From Ancylobacter sp. WKF20 (GTDB lineage Bacteria; Pseudomonadota; Alphaproteobacteria; Rhizobiales; Xanthobacteraceae), in assembly GCF_029760895.1 (NCBI RefSeq), contig NZ_CP121679.1, positions 930,001 through 994,000 on the forward strand: 64,000 nucleotides of DNA. Direction: 5' to 3'. The position numbers and the translations under genes are program-made. Each line of letters starts with the position of its first letter. Position 1 is the first letter of the stretch. Positions 57,301-64,000 of this stretch are shown here, in pieces. The notes beneath the pieces were generated by a model. That model was not told the DNA's origin, searched no databases, and saw nothing but the letters and a program-made list of their open reading frames with translations.

Positions 57301-60132
57301 GGCGTCTATCTCCACCTCGCCAGCACCTCTCTCAACATCACTGTCGAACCCGGTCCGGTGCGTCTCCTCATCGCCGGGCAGGAGAGCGCGGAAACCCCCG
57401 GCAGCGAGCGCAGCGCGCGCAGCAAGCCGGTCGAACCGTTGCTGCTCGATGGTCTCGATGTAGCGGACACCCTTCCGGCGCCGGATCGCCCACTCTCGAA
57501 CCGCACGGTTCGCACCAGCGTCACCGTCACGCTCGCCGGCCCCAGCATCGACCGGCACAGCTGGGAGCGGTGGACCAACTGCGCGCTCTTCGCCCTGCCG
57601 CACGGCGCGCCGCTGCGCCAGCGCGTCACCGCGCAGCTCAACAAGCTTCAGGCCAAGGCACCTCCCGCCGATGGACGCAGCGAGGAGGAACTGCCGGACC
57701 CGGCTGTCTCCGCGCTTTGCATCGAGCTGTGGGAGGTCTTCCCCGCGCGCCGGCAAATCGGCGCGCCTCTGTTGGAGACGGCCGATGTTCTGGAACGGCC
57801 GACCGCCTCCGTGACCCTGAACGCCGCAGCCCGGGAGGCGTTCGGGCGGGAGAGCAGACGCATCGTCGCCGGGCTCCGTCCCGGCCATGTCTACGAATTG
57901 CGCGCCCGCGCGGCGATAAGGGCCGACGCCAGCCCCTTCGATAATCGGCGACCCAACCATGAACGTCTCGGAAGGGCGGTGCTGGAAAGCTGCACCCGCT
58001 CGCGCTTCGACGGCACTGACTGGCTGCTTGGGCAGGCGGTGGTGGTTCCCGTCGAAGTCGCGACGCGCGACTTGCCCATCGCCGAGCAGTCTCTGGCGAG
58101 CGCGCTGGTCGCGAGCGCCAGCGGCGACAAGCGGGCGGTGAACCTCGTCCTGCCGCCAGGACTGTTCGGAGAGCAGGGGCCGCGCCTCCTGCGCTATTGC
58201 GCGACGGCGGGCCTCGTGCCGCAACGCTGGTCCTGGCGCGGTACCCCACGGGCATTGAGCCCGGACGATGCCTTTTACGACCGCGCGGACAGCGATGTCG
58301 GCCGCGTCGCCTACGGTCCTCTGCGCGCGGCGCACGCGTTGGCAGTCATGCCGCGAGTTGCGAGCCGTCCGGCGCCCGCCACCGCCCCGTCGCCGCCTGT
58401 CGTCCTCTCCCGCGATCTCGACTGGCGCGGCGGCTGGAACCTCTGGCGGTTCAAGCTGCGCCTGGTCAGCCGCTACGCGCCGCTGTTCCGTCAGGAGGTG
58501 GATGCGCGCCGCGATCTCGGCCCGGCCGGCGGCTGGATCGACCACCATGTGAAGGACGCCGATAATGGCCGCGCCGTCGAGCGCCCGCCGCTCGCTCTTG
58601 TGCTGCCGCTGACCGAGACGGACGATGCCGCCCCCGGCACGGTGCCGCCGCTGCTCGCGCTGTTCTCCGGCGCCATGCACCGCAACGATCATTTCGGCGA
58701 CCGGCTCGCCGTCGCCTGCGAGATTGCCCGCCATCCCCGGCCGAGCTTCGGCGACACGCCGCTCTCGAACCTGAAGTTCCTGCCGGAGGTCGGCCCCGAC
58801 CCGATCCGCACCGGCCGTGCCCATAGCGGCGACGCGATCCCGCTGAGCCTTGACGGCCCTATCGGCTACAGCTTCGACCGGGGCAACCCGGTCGGCCCGT
58901 TCAACCATGCCAGCGTCATCGTCACCCCGCGCGGCGGCGATCTCGCGCCCTGGTCGATGATCAAGCTGAAATTCCGCCGCGAGGAAGACCCGGAGGGTTT
59001 GGGCGCGATCCCCTTCGAGCCCGGTGCGACGGAACTTCCCATTACCAGCACCGCGCCCGGCGCCCGCCATGAGGGCATTGTGCTGGACTGGTCGGATGCT
59101 GGCGCCGTGGGCGAGGTGGGACTGGCCTTGGAGCCCCTACCGAGGGGTCGCTCGCCTGCCCGCGCGGCCAGACGCGGGCAGAGGGTGATCCTCAGAGCCG
59201 TGCGGACCGGCAACCAACTCAGGCTCTCCGCCTGGGTGCTCCGCCACGAGGACCCCGGCCCGGCCAAGAGCGCTTGGGCGCCGTCCAGCTCGCCCAATGC
59301 CGCATTCTGCACGATAGAGTTAGAGGCGGGCGAGGTGGCGGCGTTGCGCCTCGTGGTGTCCGCACGTTCCAAGCCAGAGAAGGGCGACACCTGGCAGCCC
59401 ACCGGTGATGTCGCGGTGCAGCTTCGCCGCAGCAAGGGCCCGGCGCCCGAGCTCGGCTGGCTCTCTATCGTTACCCTGCCGCTGGAGACGCGCGCCGCCA
59501 TCACGCCCATTAGCGAGGACGCCAGACTCCATCTCAAGGGCACCACGCCCCAAACGGTGCGCCCGCTGCGCCTGTCGGACTACACCTCCTCCGTCTGGTG
59601 CCAGTTCACCGTGCCGAGTTCGCATTTCCGCGTGGCTGGGGGCGGAAGCCCGCGCACCGTGGCGGTGTCCGACCTGACGCTCGTCCGCAACCGCAATGCG
59701 ACCGGCTGGGGCGGGATTGAGCTGCGCGACGGCGACGGCCCGGTGCAGCTTCTGCCGGATCACCCTGTCGAGGACACCTCCTCCGTCGACGAGCTGCGGC
59801 TCGCGGTGCTGACCATCCCGGCCCATGACAGTCTCGGGCGGATGATCGAGCGCCCTTCCGTCGTCGTGCCGCTCGACAATCTAGTGCGCGGCAGTGCTCC
59901 CGTGGTGACCGGATGCGGCGTGCCTATCTGGCCATCGCCCGACACATCCGTGCCGACAGGACAGGTCGGCCGCTGGCGCATCATGCGCGTCCTTGTGCGC
60001 AAGGGGGCGTCCATCAGCACGCTGGGCGACCTCTTCGAGGAAACGCTGGACCCCATCGGCGCCACGCCCAACCCGAGCGACGCCAAGGCCATGGTGCTGA
60101 GCATCTCACGCCCGGCCACATGGGCATTGTGA
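54391..60132 (+). CDS. Giant protein of unknown function (1913 residues), second gene of the giant-protein operon
   Basis: 1913 residues, ATG preceded by GCAGGA. No family recognised, no signal peptide and no transmembrane helix stands out. Near residues 205-220 DVNGDGLKELVF resembles a calcium-binding FG-GAP/VCBS-type loop. About residues 270-560 are helical, with PFARTSFERARASAALAFAG. The remainder is beta-rich with Pro-rich linkers, for example PPDPPARRG, and PSPPVVLSRDLDWRGGWN near 1340. It lies between the first giant gene (56-base gap) and the papain-like protease gene (26-base gap), so the three form one operon. Size and modular beta/helix make-up suggest a structural or secreted scaffold acted on by the protease; this is inference. 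Confidence 0.75.
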   Translation: MPQLQVSVQVDRIQSNGEWAGAADAPVWLAISLSASWKDVPAAPANPRALVDALLPWKWRGAAGAAAAWNPHDAAAWKIGYVDAAGVYTAIDAQHVAPVSTVIDAPSLITRLDAAIDAIAFENGVLRHDALHLGPRNEETSTKGTVPGFIERLPTLPHPVPCASRSHALLAISRAALTADADGLRFVAAPVFGWRDEKAFVPGACEHIDVNGDGLKELVFRSADPDCIAIVEPSLTKKNMVANLTKGRVIDLFSQRVAVIGGAEAYRFTLPTGESVAELPQRLADAMDPLARIRSVLPRAVAQWRKAATAEAPAPDLDDAALGWLKAVLDLIAAQVLAQRFDTVGRFEVPLIEALIDEDTAAARDLLAAHLASLPVVGPASVPAALRVSQDEMDALGFSEHSPFTLDYLRAVLRGEASGVRLPADTDILRRLWLHRAASSGAPETTRGLRYHELPATQSNRAALHVNRERRPPPALPTGDPAPGTGEPFARTSFERARASAALAFAGPFIEGLVAGRDDWYGAPAVPPPDPPARRGLAERLSGAMAVLLWGPDPKPGLYRTFLARLEGPTPDPVRALLTLILQLAAEEAARLAGRIAFRADPFDRITPLPLPMALQIDQIQTFPRTVDSWTRLSGYGLLVRRSGPSTATNFVSLNPARLYLGGTTDDALIKVPLSATTERNFVDPLPAAPGDQVGVSDAIAEFANSWATAPMAGDPVLDQPGTGGGPPATRVIAAAPPKPRPLVAGEAAGAVVAPLPAFSFGYNYEVAGHLVAQGGVLAPGLRAADNPYLFGVTLDVRDQIATLANYPRTTGIGTPTLSHDLPSLLAPVALIASELPRRLPAQALTTVGLRLNYDQETGGTLIDWPGETNAALCFGFVTTHAGTLTVTIRDPGASAPIHTVELTVPPDPGATPAESGERWWRVEVARSGAATIRFKDLPRRAEEELRADFEEGWTTASTLEAPGAPPGGEGVYLHLASTSLNITVEPGPVRLLIAGQESAETPGSERSARSKPVEPLLLDGLDVADTLPAPDRPLSNRTVRTSVTVTLAGPSIDRHSWERWTNCALFALPHGAPLRQRVTAQLNKLQAKAPPADGRSEEELPDPAVSALCIELWEVFPARRQIGAPLLETADVLERPTASVTLNAAAREAFGRESRRIVAGLRPGHVYELRARAAIRADASPFDNRRPNHERLGRAVLESCTRSRFDGTDWLLGQAVVVPVEVATRDLPIAEQSLASALVASASGDKRAVNLVLPPGLFGEQGPRLLRYCATAGLVPQRWSWRGTPRALSPDDAFYDRADSDVGRVAYGPLRAAHALAVMPRVASRPAPATAPSPPVVLSRDLDWRGGWNLWRFKLRLVSRYAPLFRQEVDARRDLGPAGGWIDHHVKDADNGRAVERPPLALVLPLTETDDAAPGTVPPLLALFSGAMHRNDHFGDRLAVACEIARHPRPSFGDTPLSNLKFLPEVGPDPIRTGRAHSGDAIPLSLDGPIGYSFDRGNPVGPFNHASVIVTPRGGDLAPWSMIKLKFRREEDPEGLGAIPFEPGATELPITSTAPGARHEGIVLDWSDAGAVGEVGLALEPLPRGRSPARAARRGQRVILRAVRTGNQLRLSAWVLRHEDPGPAKSAWAPSSSPNAAFCTIELEAGEVAALRLVVSARSKPEKGDTWQPTGDVAVQLRRSKGPAPELGWLSIVTLPLETRAAITPISEDARLHLKGTTPQTVRPLRLSDYTSSVWCQFTVPSSHFRVAGGGSPRTVAVSDLTLVRNRNATGWGGIELRDGDGPVQLLPDHPVEDTSSVDELRLAVLTIPAHDSLGRMIERPSVVVPLDNLVRGSAPVVTGCGVPIWPSPDTSVPTGQVGRWRIMRVLVRKGASISTLGDLFEETLDPIGATPNPSDAKAMVLSISRPATWAL

Positions 60133-60158
60133 CCATCTCCAACGAGAGGAGAACTGCC

Positions 60159-60671
60159 GTGCCCAGTCTCAACTTTACCGTCCGCCCGCCTATCGCAGCG
60201 GTGGACCAAGGCAATCTTAATCTTTGCTGGGCGGCCGCGACTGCGGTCCTCTACGGCTGGAAAGACAGCCGACCTTATACGATGGCCGAGGCCGCCGGAC
60301 GGCTCGGAGGCGCTTTCGTTCTCAAGCAGGTGACGGGTTCGGCCTTGTCATATGCCGACCTCGGCCTGTGGAAGCAGAGCGGTCCCTTCGGCCAGCAACA
60401 TCAGCAGTGCATAGCCGCGTCGGGGTGGGACGCGCTTCTGCGCCTCCACGGGCCGCTTATAACTCTGATCGATGGATCTGGCGCGCATGAGATCAATCAC
60501 GCGGTGGTGGTCTACGGCATTGAGGGCGATGGCGCGCCAACAACCACCCGCCTGAAGGTGGCCAATGGTCAGGGTGGCAGGCTGCAGCTCTTCAACCTGC
60601 ATGATTTTGTGACCATCTTCGAGATCGGCCCGGGACAGGACCCGTTGTTCAGTGTGATGTATCTGAAGTGA
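60159..60671 (+). CDS. Papain-like cysteine protease (C39/C70-type fold)
   Basis: 170 residues from the GTG at 60159, because AGGAG (60147-60151) lies seven bases upstream; the longer frame to 59913 is a shadow of the giant gene. It shows a papain-like catalytic set: oxyanion Gln17 and nucleophile Cys23 in VDQGNLNLCWAAATAVLYG (six residues apart as in papain), His114 in INHAVVVYGI, and Asn136 in VANGQGG. No pro-domain and no signal peptide are visible, so it would act in the cytoplasm or be exported as an effector. As the last gene after two giant proteins, it may mature them or be cargo. Related enzymes include peptide-export proteases and AvrRpt2-like effectors. Confidence 0.8.
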   Translation: MPSLNFTVRPPIAAVDQGNLNLCWAAATAVLYGWKDSRPYTMAEAAGRLGGAFVLKQVTGSALSYADLGLWKQSGPFGQQHQQCIAASGWDALLRLHGPLITLIDGSGAHEINHAVVVYGIEGDGAPTTTRLKVANGQGGRLQLFNLHDFVTIFEIGPGQDPLFSVMYLK

Positions 60672-60794
60672 GCTTGCGCTTGCCATGCCGCGCTCACCCA
60701 TTCACGGCCATCCGGTCATCTATGCCCAAAGATGATTGGACCTCGCGGCGCTTTCGACCGATAGAAGCGGAAAAACATCGGGAGAAGCCGCAGG

Positions 60795-62048
60795 ATGCAG
60801 GCCAGCATGCCGCCCCTATCCACCGCCCAGAAGGGCCCGCTCGCGGGAATCCGCGTCGTCGAGTTGGGCAATCTGATCGCCGCGCCCTTTGCCGCCCGGC
60901 TGATGGCGGAGTTCGGCGCGGAGGTGATCAAGGTCGAGTCGCCGGGCGAGGGCGATCCGCTGCGCAAATGGCGCAAGCTGCACAAGGGCACCTCGCTCTG
61001 GTGGTATCTCCAGTCGCGCAACAAGAAGTCCGTCGCCATCAATATGCGTCTCGCTGAAGGGCAGGAGGTGGTGCGCCGCCTTGCCCGCGAGGCTGATGTG
61101 CTGATCGAGAATTTCCGGCCGGGCACGCTGGAACGCTGGGGCCTCGGCTGGGAGCAGCTCAAGGCGGTCAACCCGAACCTCGTCATGGTGCGCATCTCCG
61201 GCTTCGGCCAGGACGGGCCCTATCGCGAGCGCCCCGGTTTCGGCGCGGTCGGCGAGGCGATGGGCGGCATGCGCTACACCACCGGCGACCCGGACCGCCC
61301 GCCGGCCCGCACCGGCATCAGCATCGGCGACTCGCTGGCCGCCTTGCACGCGGTCATGGGCGCGCTGATGGCGCTGCTCTCGATCAAGAACGGCAATGGC
61401 GGCGGCCAGGTGGTGGACGTCTCGCTCTATGAGAGCGTGTTCAACATGATGGAGAGTCTGGTCCCGGAATATGACCTGCTCGGCCATGTCCGCGAGCGCT
61501 CGGGCGGCTCGCTGCCGGGCATCGCGCCCTCCAACACCTACCCGACCCGCGAGGGGGCCTTCGTCGTCATCGCCGGCAATGGCGACGCCATCTTCAAGCG
61601 GCTGATGACCGCCATCGGCCGCGAGGATCTGGGCAACGACCCGCGCCTTGCCTCCAATGACGGGCGCGCGGCGCATGCCTCCGAGCTCGACGGCGCCATT
61701 GCCGACTGGACGCGCACGCGCCCGATCGACGAAGTGGTGGCGGCGCTCGACGCGGCGGATGTGCCGAACGGGCGGATCTATTCGGTCGAGGACATCGTCG
61801 CCGACCCGCAATATCAGGCGCGCGCGATGATCCTGCCCTCGACCCTGCCGGATGGCACGCAGGTGCGCATGCCCGGCATCGTGCCGAAGCTCTCCGAGAC
61901 GCCCGGTGGGGTGAGCTGGCTCGGCCCGCGCCTTGGCGAGCACACCGCCGACGTGCTGGCGGAAATCGGCTACGCGCCCGATGAGATCGCCGCCTTGCTC
62001 AGCAAGGGCGCCGTCGCCGCGCCAGACGGGCAGGGGGATTCCGCGTGA
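60795..62048 (+). CDS. Class III CoA-transferase (CaiB/BaiF family)
   Basis: 417 residues; ATG 60795 follows GGGAGAAGCCGCAGG. Family blocks are VVELGNLIAAPFAARLMAEF, EVIKVESPGEGDP, and KSVAINM. The catalytic Asp is in TGISIGDSLAALHAVMG, and GQVVDVSLYESVF follows. It overlaps the HMG-CoA-lyase-like gene by four bases (GTGA). The pair would activate an organic acid to its CoA thioester and then cleave it, with an ABC importer downstream. A succinyl-CoA or acetyl-CoA donor is likely by family. Confidence 0.9.
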   Translation: MQASMPPLSTAQKGPLAGIRVVELGNLIAAPFAARLMAEFGAEVIKVESPGEGDPLRKWRKLHKGTSLWWYLQSRNKKSVAINMRLAEGQEVVRRLAREADVLIENFRPGTLERWGLGWEQLKAVNPNLVMVRISGFGQDGPYRERPGFGAVGEAMGGMRYTTGDPDRPPARTGISIGDSLAALHAVMGALMALLSIKNGNGGGQVVDVSLYESVFNMMESLVPEYDLLGHVRERSGGSLPGIAPSNTYPTREGAFVVIAGNGDAIFKRLMTAIGREDLGNDPRLASNDGRAAHASELDGAIADWTRTRPIDEVVAALDAADVPNGRIYSVEDIVADPQYQARAMILPSTLPDGTQVRMPGIVPKLSETPGGVSWLGPRLGEHTADVLAEIGYAPDEIAALLSKGAVAAPDGQGDSA

Positions 62049-63004
62049 GTCTGGAGACCCTTCCCGCCCGCGTCCACATTCAGGAAGTGGTGACGCGCGA
62101 CGGCCTGCAAATCGAGCCGCGCTTCCTGCCGACGCCCGACAAGATCGCGCTGATCGATGCGCTGTCGCAGACTGGCGTGTCGAAGATCGAGGTGACGTCC
62201 TTCGTCTCGCCCAAGGCGGTGCCGAATCTTGCCGATGCGCGGGAGGTGGCGCGCGCCATCACGCGCCGCCCTGGCGTCACCTATGTCGCGCTGGTGCCGA
62301 ACCTGCGCGGGGCGCAGGAGGCGCTGGACGCCGGCATGGACGAGCTGAACCTCGTCCTCTCGGTGAGCGCGACGCACAATCTCGCCAATATGCGCATGAG
62401 CCCGGAACAGTCGCTCGACGGCTTCCGCGCCATCGTGGCGGAGGCCAAGGGGCGCACGACGGGGCGGGCCAAGCTCAACGGCTCCATCGCCACCGCCTTT
62501 GGCTGTCCCTTCGAGGGCGCGCAGGCGCCGGAAAAGGTGCTGGCGCTGGTCGGTCGCTATCTCGAGATCGGGCTGGATTCCGTCACGCTGGCCGACACCA
62601 CCGGCATGGCCAATCCCCGGCAGGTGGCCGGGCTGGTGCGGGCGGTGCGCCGCAGTTTCGGCGCGGTGCCGCTGACGCTGCATTTCCACAACACGCGCGG
62701 CATGGGCCTCGCCAATGTGGTGGCGGCGCTGGAGGAGGGGGCGGACCGTTTCGACGCCTCGCTCGGCGGCCTGGGCGGCTGCCCCTTCGCGCCGGGCGCG
62801 ACCGGCAATATCTCGACCGAGGATCTCGTCCATATGCTCGATGAGATGGGCGTGGCGACCGGCGTCGACCTGCCGGCGCTGCTCACCCTCGCGCGCGGCC
62901 TGCCGGCGCTCATCGGCCACGACATTCCCGGACAGGTGGCCAAGGCCGGGCGGAGCGGGGATCTGCATCCCGTCCCCGTCGCGCTGCGCCCGGCCGCGTC
63001 CTGA
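62045..63004 (+). CDS. HMG-CoA-lyase-like enzyme (DRE-TIM superfamily)
   Basis: 319 residues from a GTG overlapping the CoA-transferase stop. It has the TIM-barrel metal and catalytic features of hydroxymethylglutaryl-CoA lyase: VVTRDGLQIE at the N-terminus (metal-ligand Asp), LHFHNTRGMGLAN (metal His), and the active-site loop LGGLGGCPFAPGATGNIST with the catalytic Cys. It performs a retro-aldol cleavage of a 3-hydroxy-acyl-CoA to acetyl-CoA plus an aldehyde or keto acid. Whether the substrate is HMG-CoA, citramalyl-CoA or another branched acid cannot be told here. Confidence 0.88.
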   Translation: MSLETLPARVHIQEVVTRDGLQIEPRFLPTPDKIALIDALSQTGVSKIEVTSFVSPKAVPNLADAREVARAITRRPGVTYVALVPNLRGAQEALDAGMDELNLVLSVSATHNLANMRMSPEQSLDGFRAIVAEAKGRTTGRAKLNGSIATAFGCPFEGAQAPEKVLALVGRYLEIGLDSVTLADTTGMANPRQVAGLVRAVRRSFGAVPLTLHFHNTRGMGLANVVAALEEGADRFDASLGGLGGCPFAPGATGNISTEDLVHMLDEMGVATGVDLPALLTLARGLPALIGHDIPGQVAKAGRSGDLHPVPVALRPAAS

Positions 63005-63024
63005 CCCTCGCAACAGGAGAACAG

Positions 63025-63876
63025 ATGATGGATTCCGCGTTGCGGACAGCTACTGACGGCGCGCCGCTGGCGGTGGCGCTGGACGATGTGAGCATCAGCT
63101 TCACCATGAAGGGCAAGCCGACCTTCAAGGCGGTGGCGCCGACCTCGCTGCATGTGCGCGAGGGGGAGTTCGTCGCCATTGTCGGCCCCACCGGCTGCGG
63201 CAAGTCCACCTTGCTCAACGCCACGGCGGGCCTGTTGAAGCCGGCGGGTGGTTCGGTCCGCATTTTCGGGGAACCGCTGGCGGGGCTGAACGCCAAGGCC
63301 GGCTATCTCTTCCAGCAGGACGCGCTGATGCCGTGGAAGACGGCGCTGGACAATGTCGCCATCGCGCTGGAAATCGGCGGCACGCCGCGCGCGCGGGCGC
63401 TGGAGCAGGCGCAGGAATGGCTGACCAAGGTCGGCCTCGGCCGCTTCGGCGAACGCTACCCGCATCAGCTGTCCGGCGGCCAGCGCAAGCGCGTGGCGCT
63501 CGCCCAGGTGCTGGTGCGCGATCCCAAGATTCTCCTGATGGACGAGCCCTTCGGCCCGCTCGACGCGCAGACCCGGCAGATCATGGGCACGCTCCTGCTG
63601 CGGCTCTGGGCGCAGGACCGCAAGGCGGTGATGTTCGTCACCCATGACCTTGAAGAGGCCATCGCGCTCTCCGACCGCGTGGTCATCATGTCGGCCGGGC
63701 CCGAGGCGCGGATCATCGGCGACTTCCCGATCGACCTCGCCCGCCCGCGCGACACCGCCGACATCCGGCTCGACCATCGCTTCCACGAGATCCACCGGCA
63801 GATCTGGAACCAGCTGAAGTCGGAAGTGGCCAAGACCTATGGCGACATCACCGGGGCTGAGGAGATCGCGTCGTGA
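63025..63876 (+). CDS. NitT/TauT-family ABC transporter ATPase (SsuB/TauB-like)
   Basis: 283 residues; the start at ATG 63025 is followed by a second ATG, with AGGAG upstream. Walker A is GPTGCGKST, Q-loop GYLFQQDALMPWKTALDNV, signature LSGGQRKR, Walker B ILLMDEPFGPLD and H-loop VTHDLEEA. The Q-loop PW.TALDNV is typical of nitrate/sulfonate/taurine/thiamine-precursor systems. It overlaps the permease gene by four bases (GTGA). Cargo is probably the acid handled by the two enzymes before it. Confidence 0.92.
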   Translation: MMDSALRTATDGAPLAVALDDVSISFTMKGKPTFKAVAPTSLHVREGEFVAIVGPTGCGKSTLLNATAGLLKPAGGSVRIFGEPLAGLNAKAGYLFQQDALMPWKTALDNVAIALEIGGTPRARALEQAQEWLTKVGLGRFGERYPHQLSGGQRKRVALAQVLVRDPKILLMDEPFGPLDAQTRQIMGTLLLRLWAQDRKAVMFVTHDLEEAIALSDRVVIMSAGPEARIIGDFPIDLARPRDTADIRLDHRFHEIHRQIWNQLKSEVAKTYGDITGAEEIAS

Positions 63877-64000
63877 GGATCCATCCCGTCAAGCTGCTCG
63901 CCCTTCAGGTGCTGGTCGCGGTTGCTGTGCTCGGCTTCTGGCACATCGGCTCCACCGTGCCGATCGGCGGCAAATACCTGCTGCCGGAGTTCTTCTTCTC
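63873..64000 (+). CDS. NitT/TauT-family ABC transporter permease (3' end outside window)
   Basis: The first 42 residues from the GTG that overlaps the ATPase stop; the frame is open to the window edge. One hydrophobic helix (LLALQVLVAVAVLGFW) and then a HIGSTVPIGGKYLLP segment typical of the SsuC/TauC permease N-terminus are visible. The rest lies beyond the window. Confidence 0.75.
   Translation, partial: MRIHPVKLLALQVLVAVAVLGFWHIGSTVPIGGKYLLPEFFF

Overview
This 64 kb window is high-GC DNA that looks like an alphaproteobacterium, probably of the Hyphomicrobiales (Rhizobiales) and perhaps the Xanthobacteraceae. The evidence is dense ABC-transporter and catabolic operons, many ATGA/GTGA stop-start overlaps, a lanthanide-type PQQ alcohol dehydrogenase (XoxF), class III CoA-transferases, and long Gly/Ala-rich autotransporters. 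I saw no rRNA, tRNA, CRISPR array, insertion sequence, integrase or phage gene. Both ends of the window cut through genes.

Layout. 1-4008: 3' part of a glycine-rich repeat autotransporter. 4258-4824: cupin with a histidine-rich, tandem-repeat N-terminus. 4826-8650 (minus): complete four-gene osmoprotectant ABC operon in the gene order of E. coli yehZYXW. 8800-9702: membrane fatty-acid desaturase-like protein. 9727-12450 (minus): xoxF followed by a PhnD-like binding protein. 12631-13101: DoxX-like protein. 13108-14331 (minus): class III CoA-transferase. 14659-17655: large secreted helical protein. 17725-24621: ribose-type sugar ABC operon with a dehydrogenase, an isomerase/epimerase and a divergent LacI regulator. 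Two near-identical operators lie between the regulator and the operon.

24624-39565 is the most unusual metabolic locus. A GntR/FCD regulator and a UGT-like glycosyltransferase are transcribed leftwards. Rightwards run a PotD-B-C-A-like transporter, a second paralogous glycosyltransferase, two small cupins, an AmgK-like sugar-1-kinase, two aldehyde dehydrogenases (one ALDH10/aminoaldehyde type), a stand-alone GlmU-type uridylyltransferase, a PuuB-like FAD amine oxidase and a third cupin. Most adjacent genes overlap by a few bases. My reading is inference: imported amine is conjugated to a UDP-activated sugar made in the same operon and then oxidised, a glycosyl counterpart of the gamma-glutamyl (Puu) route.

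39709-45699 is a second, 1996-residue autotransporter with PATR repeats. 45722-46876 (minus) encodes a TIGR03032-like protein. Facing it, 47204-60671 holds two giant proteins of 2376 and 1913 residues that I cannot assign to a family, followed by a 170-residue papain-like cysteine protease. This is a second candidate for an undescribed system. 60795 to the right edge encodes a CoA-transferase, an HMG-CoA-lyase-like enzyme, and the start of a NitT/TauT-type ABC transporter, suggesting uptake, CoA activation and retro-aldol cleavage of an organic acid.
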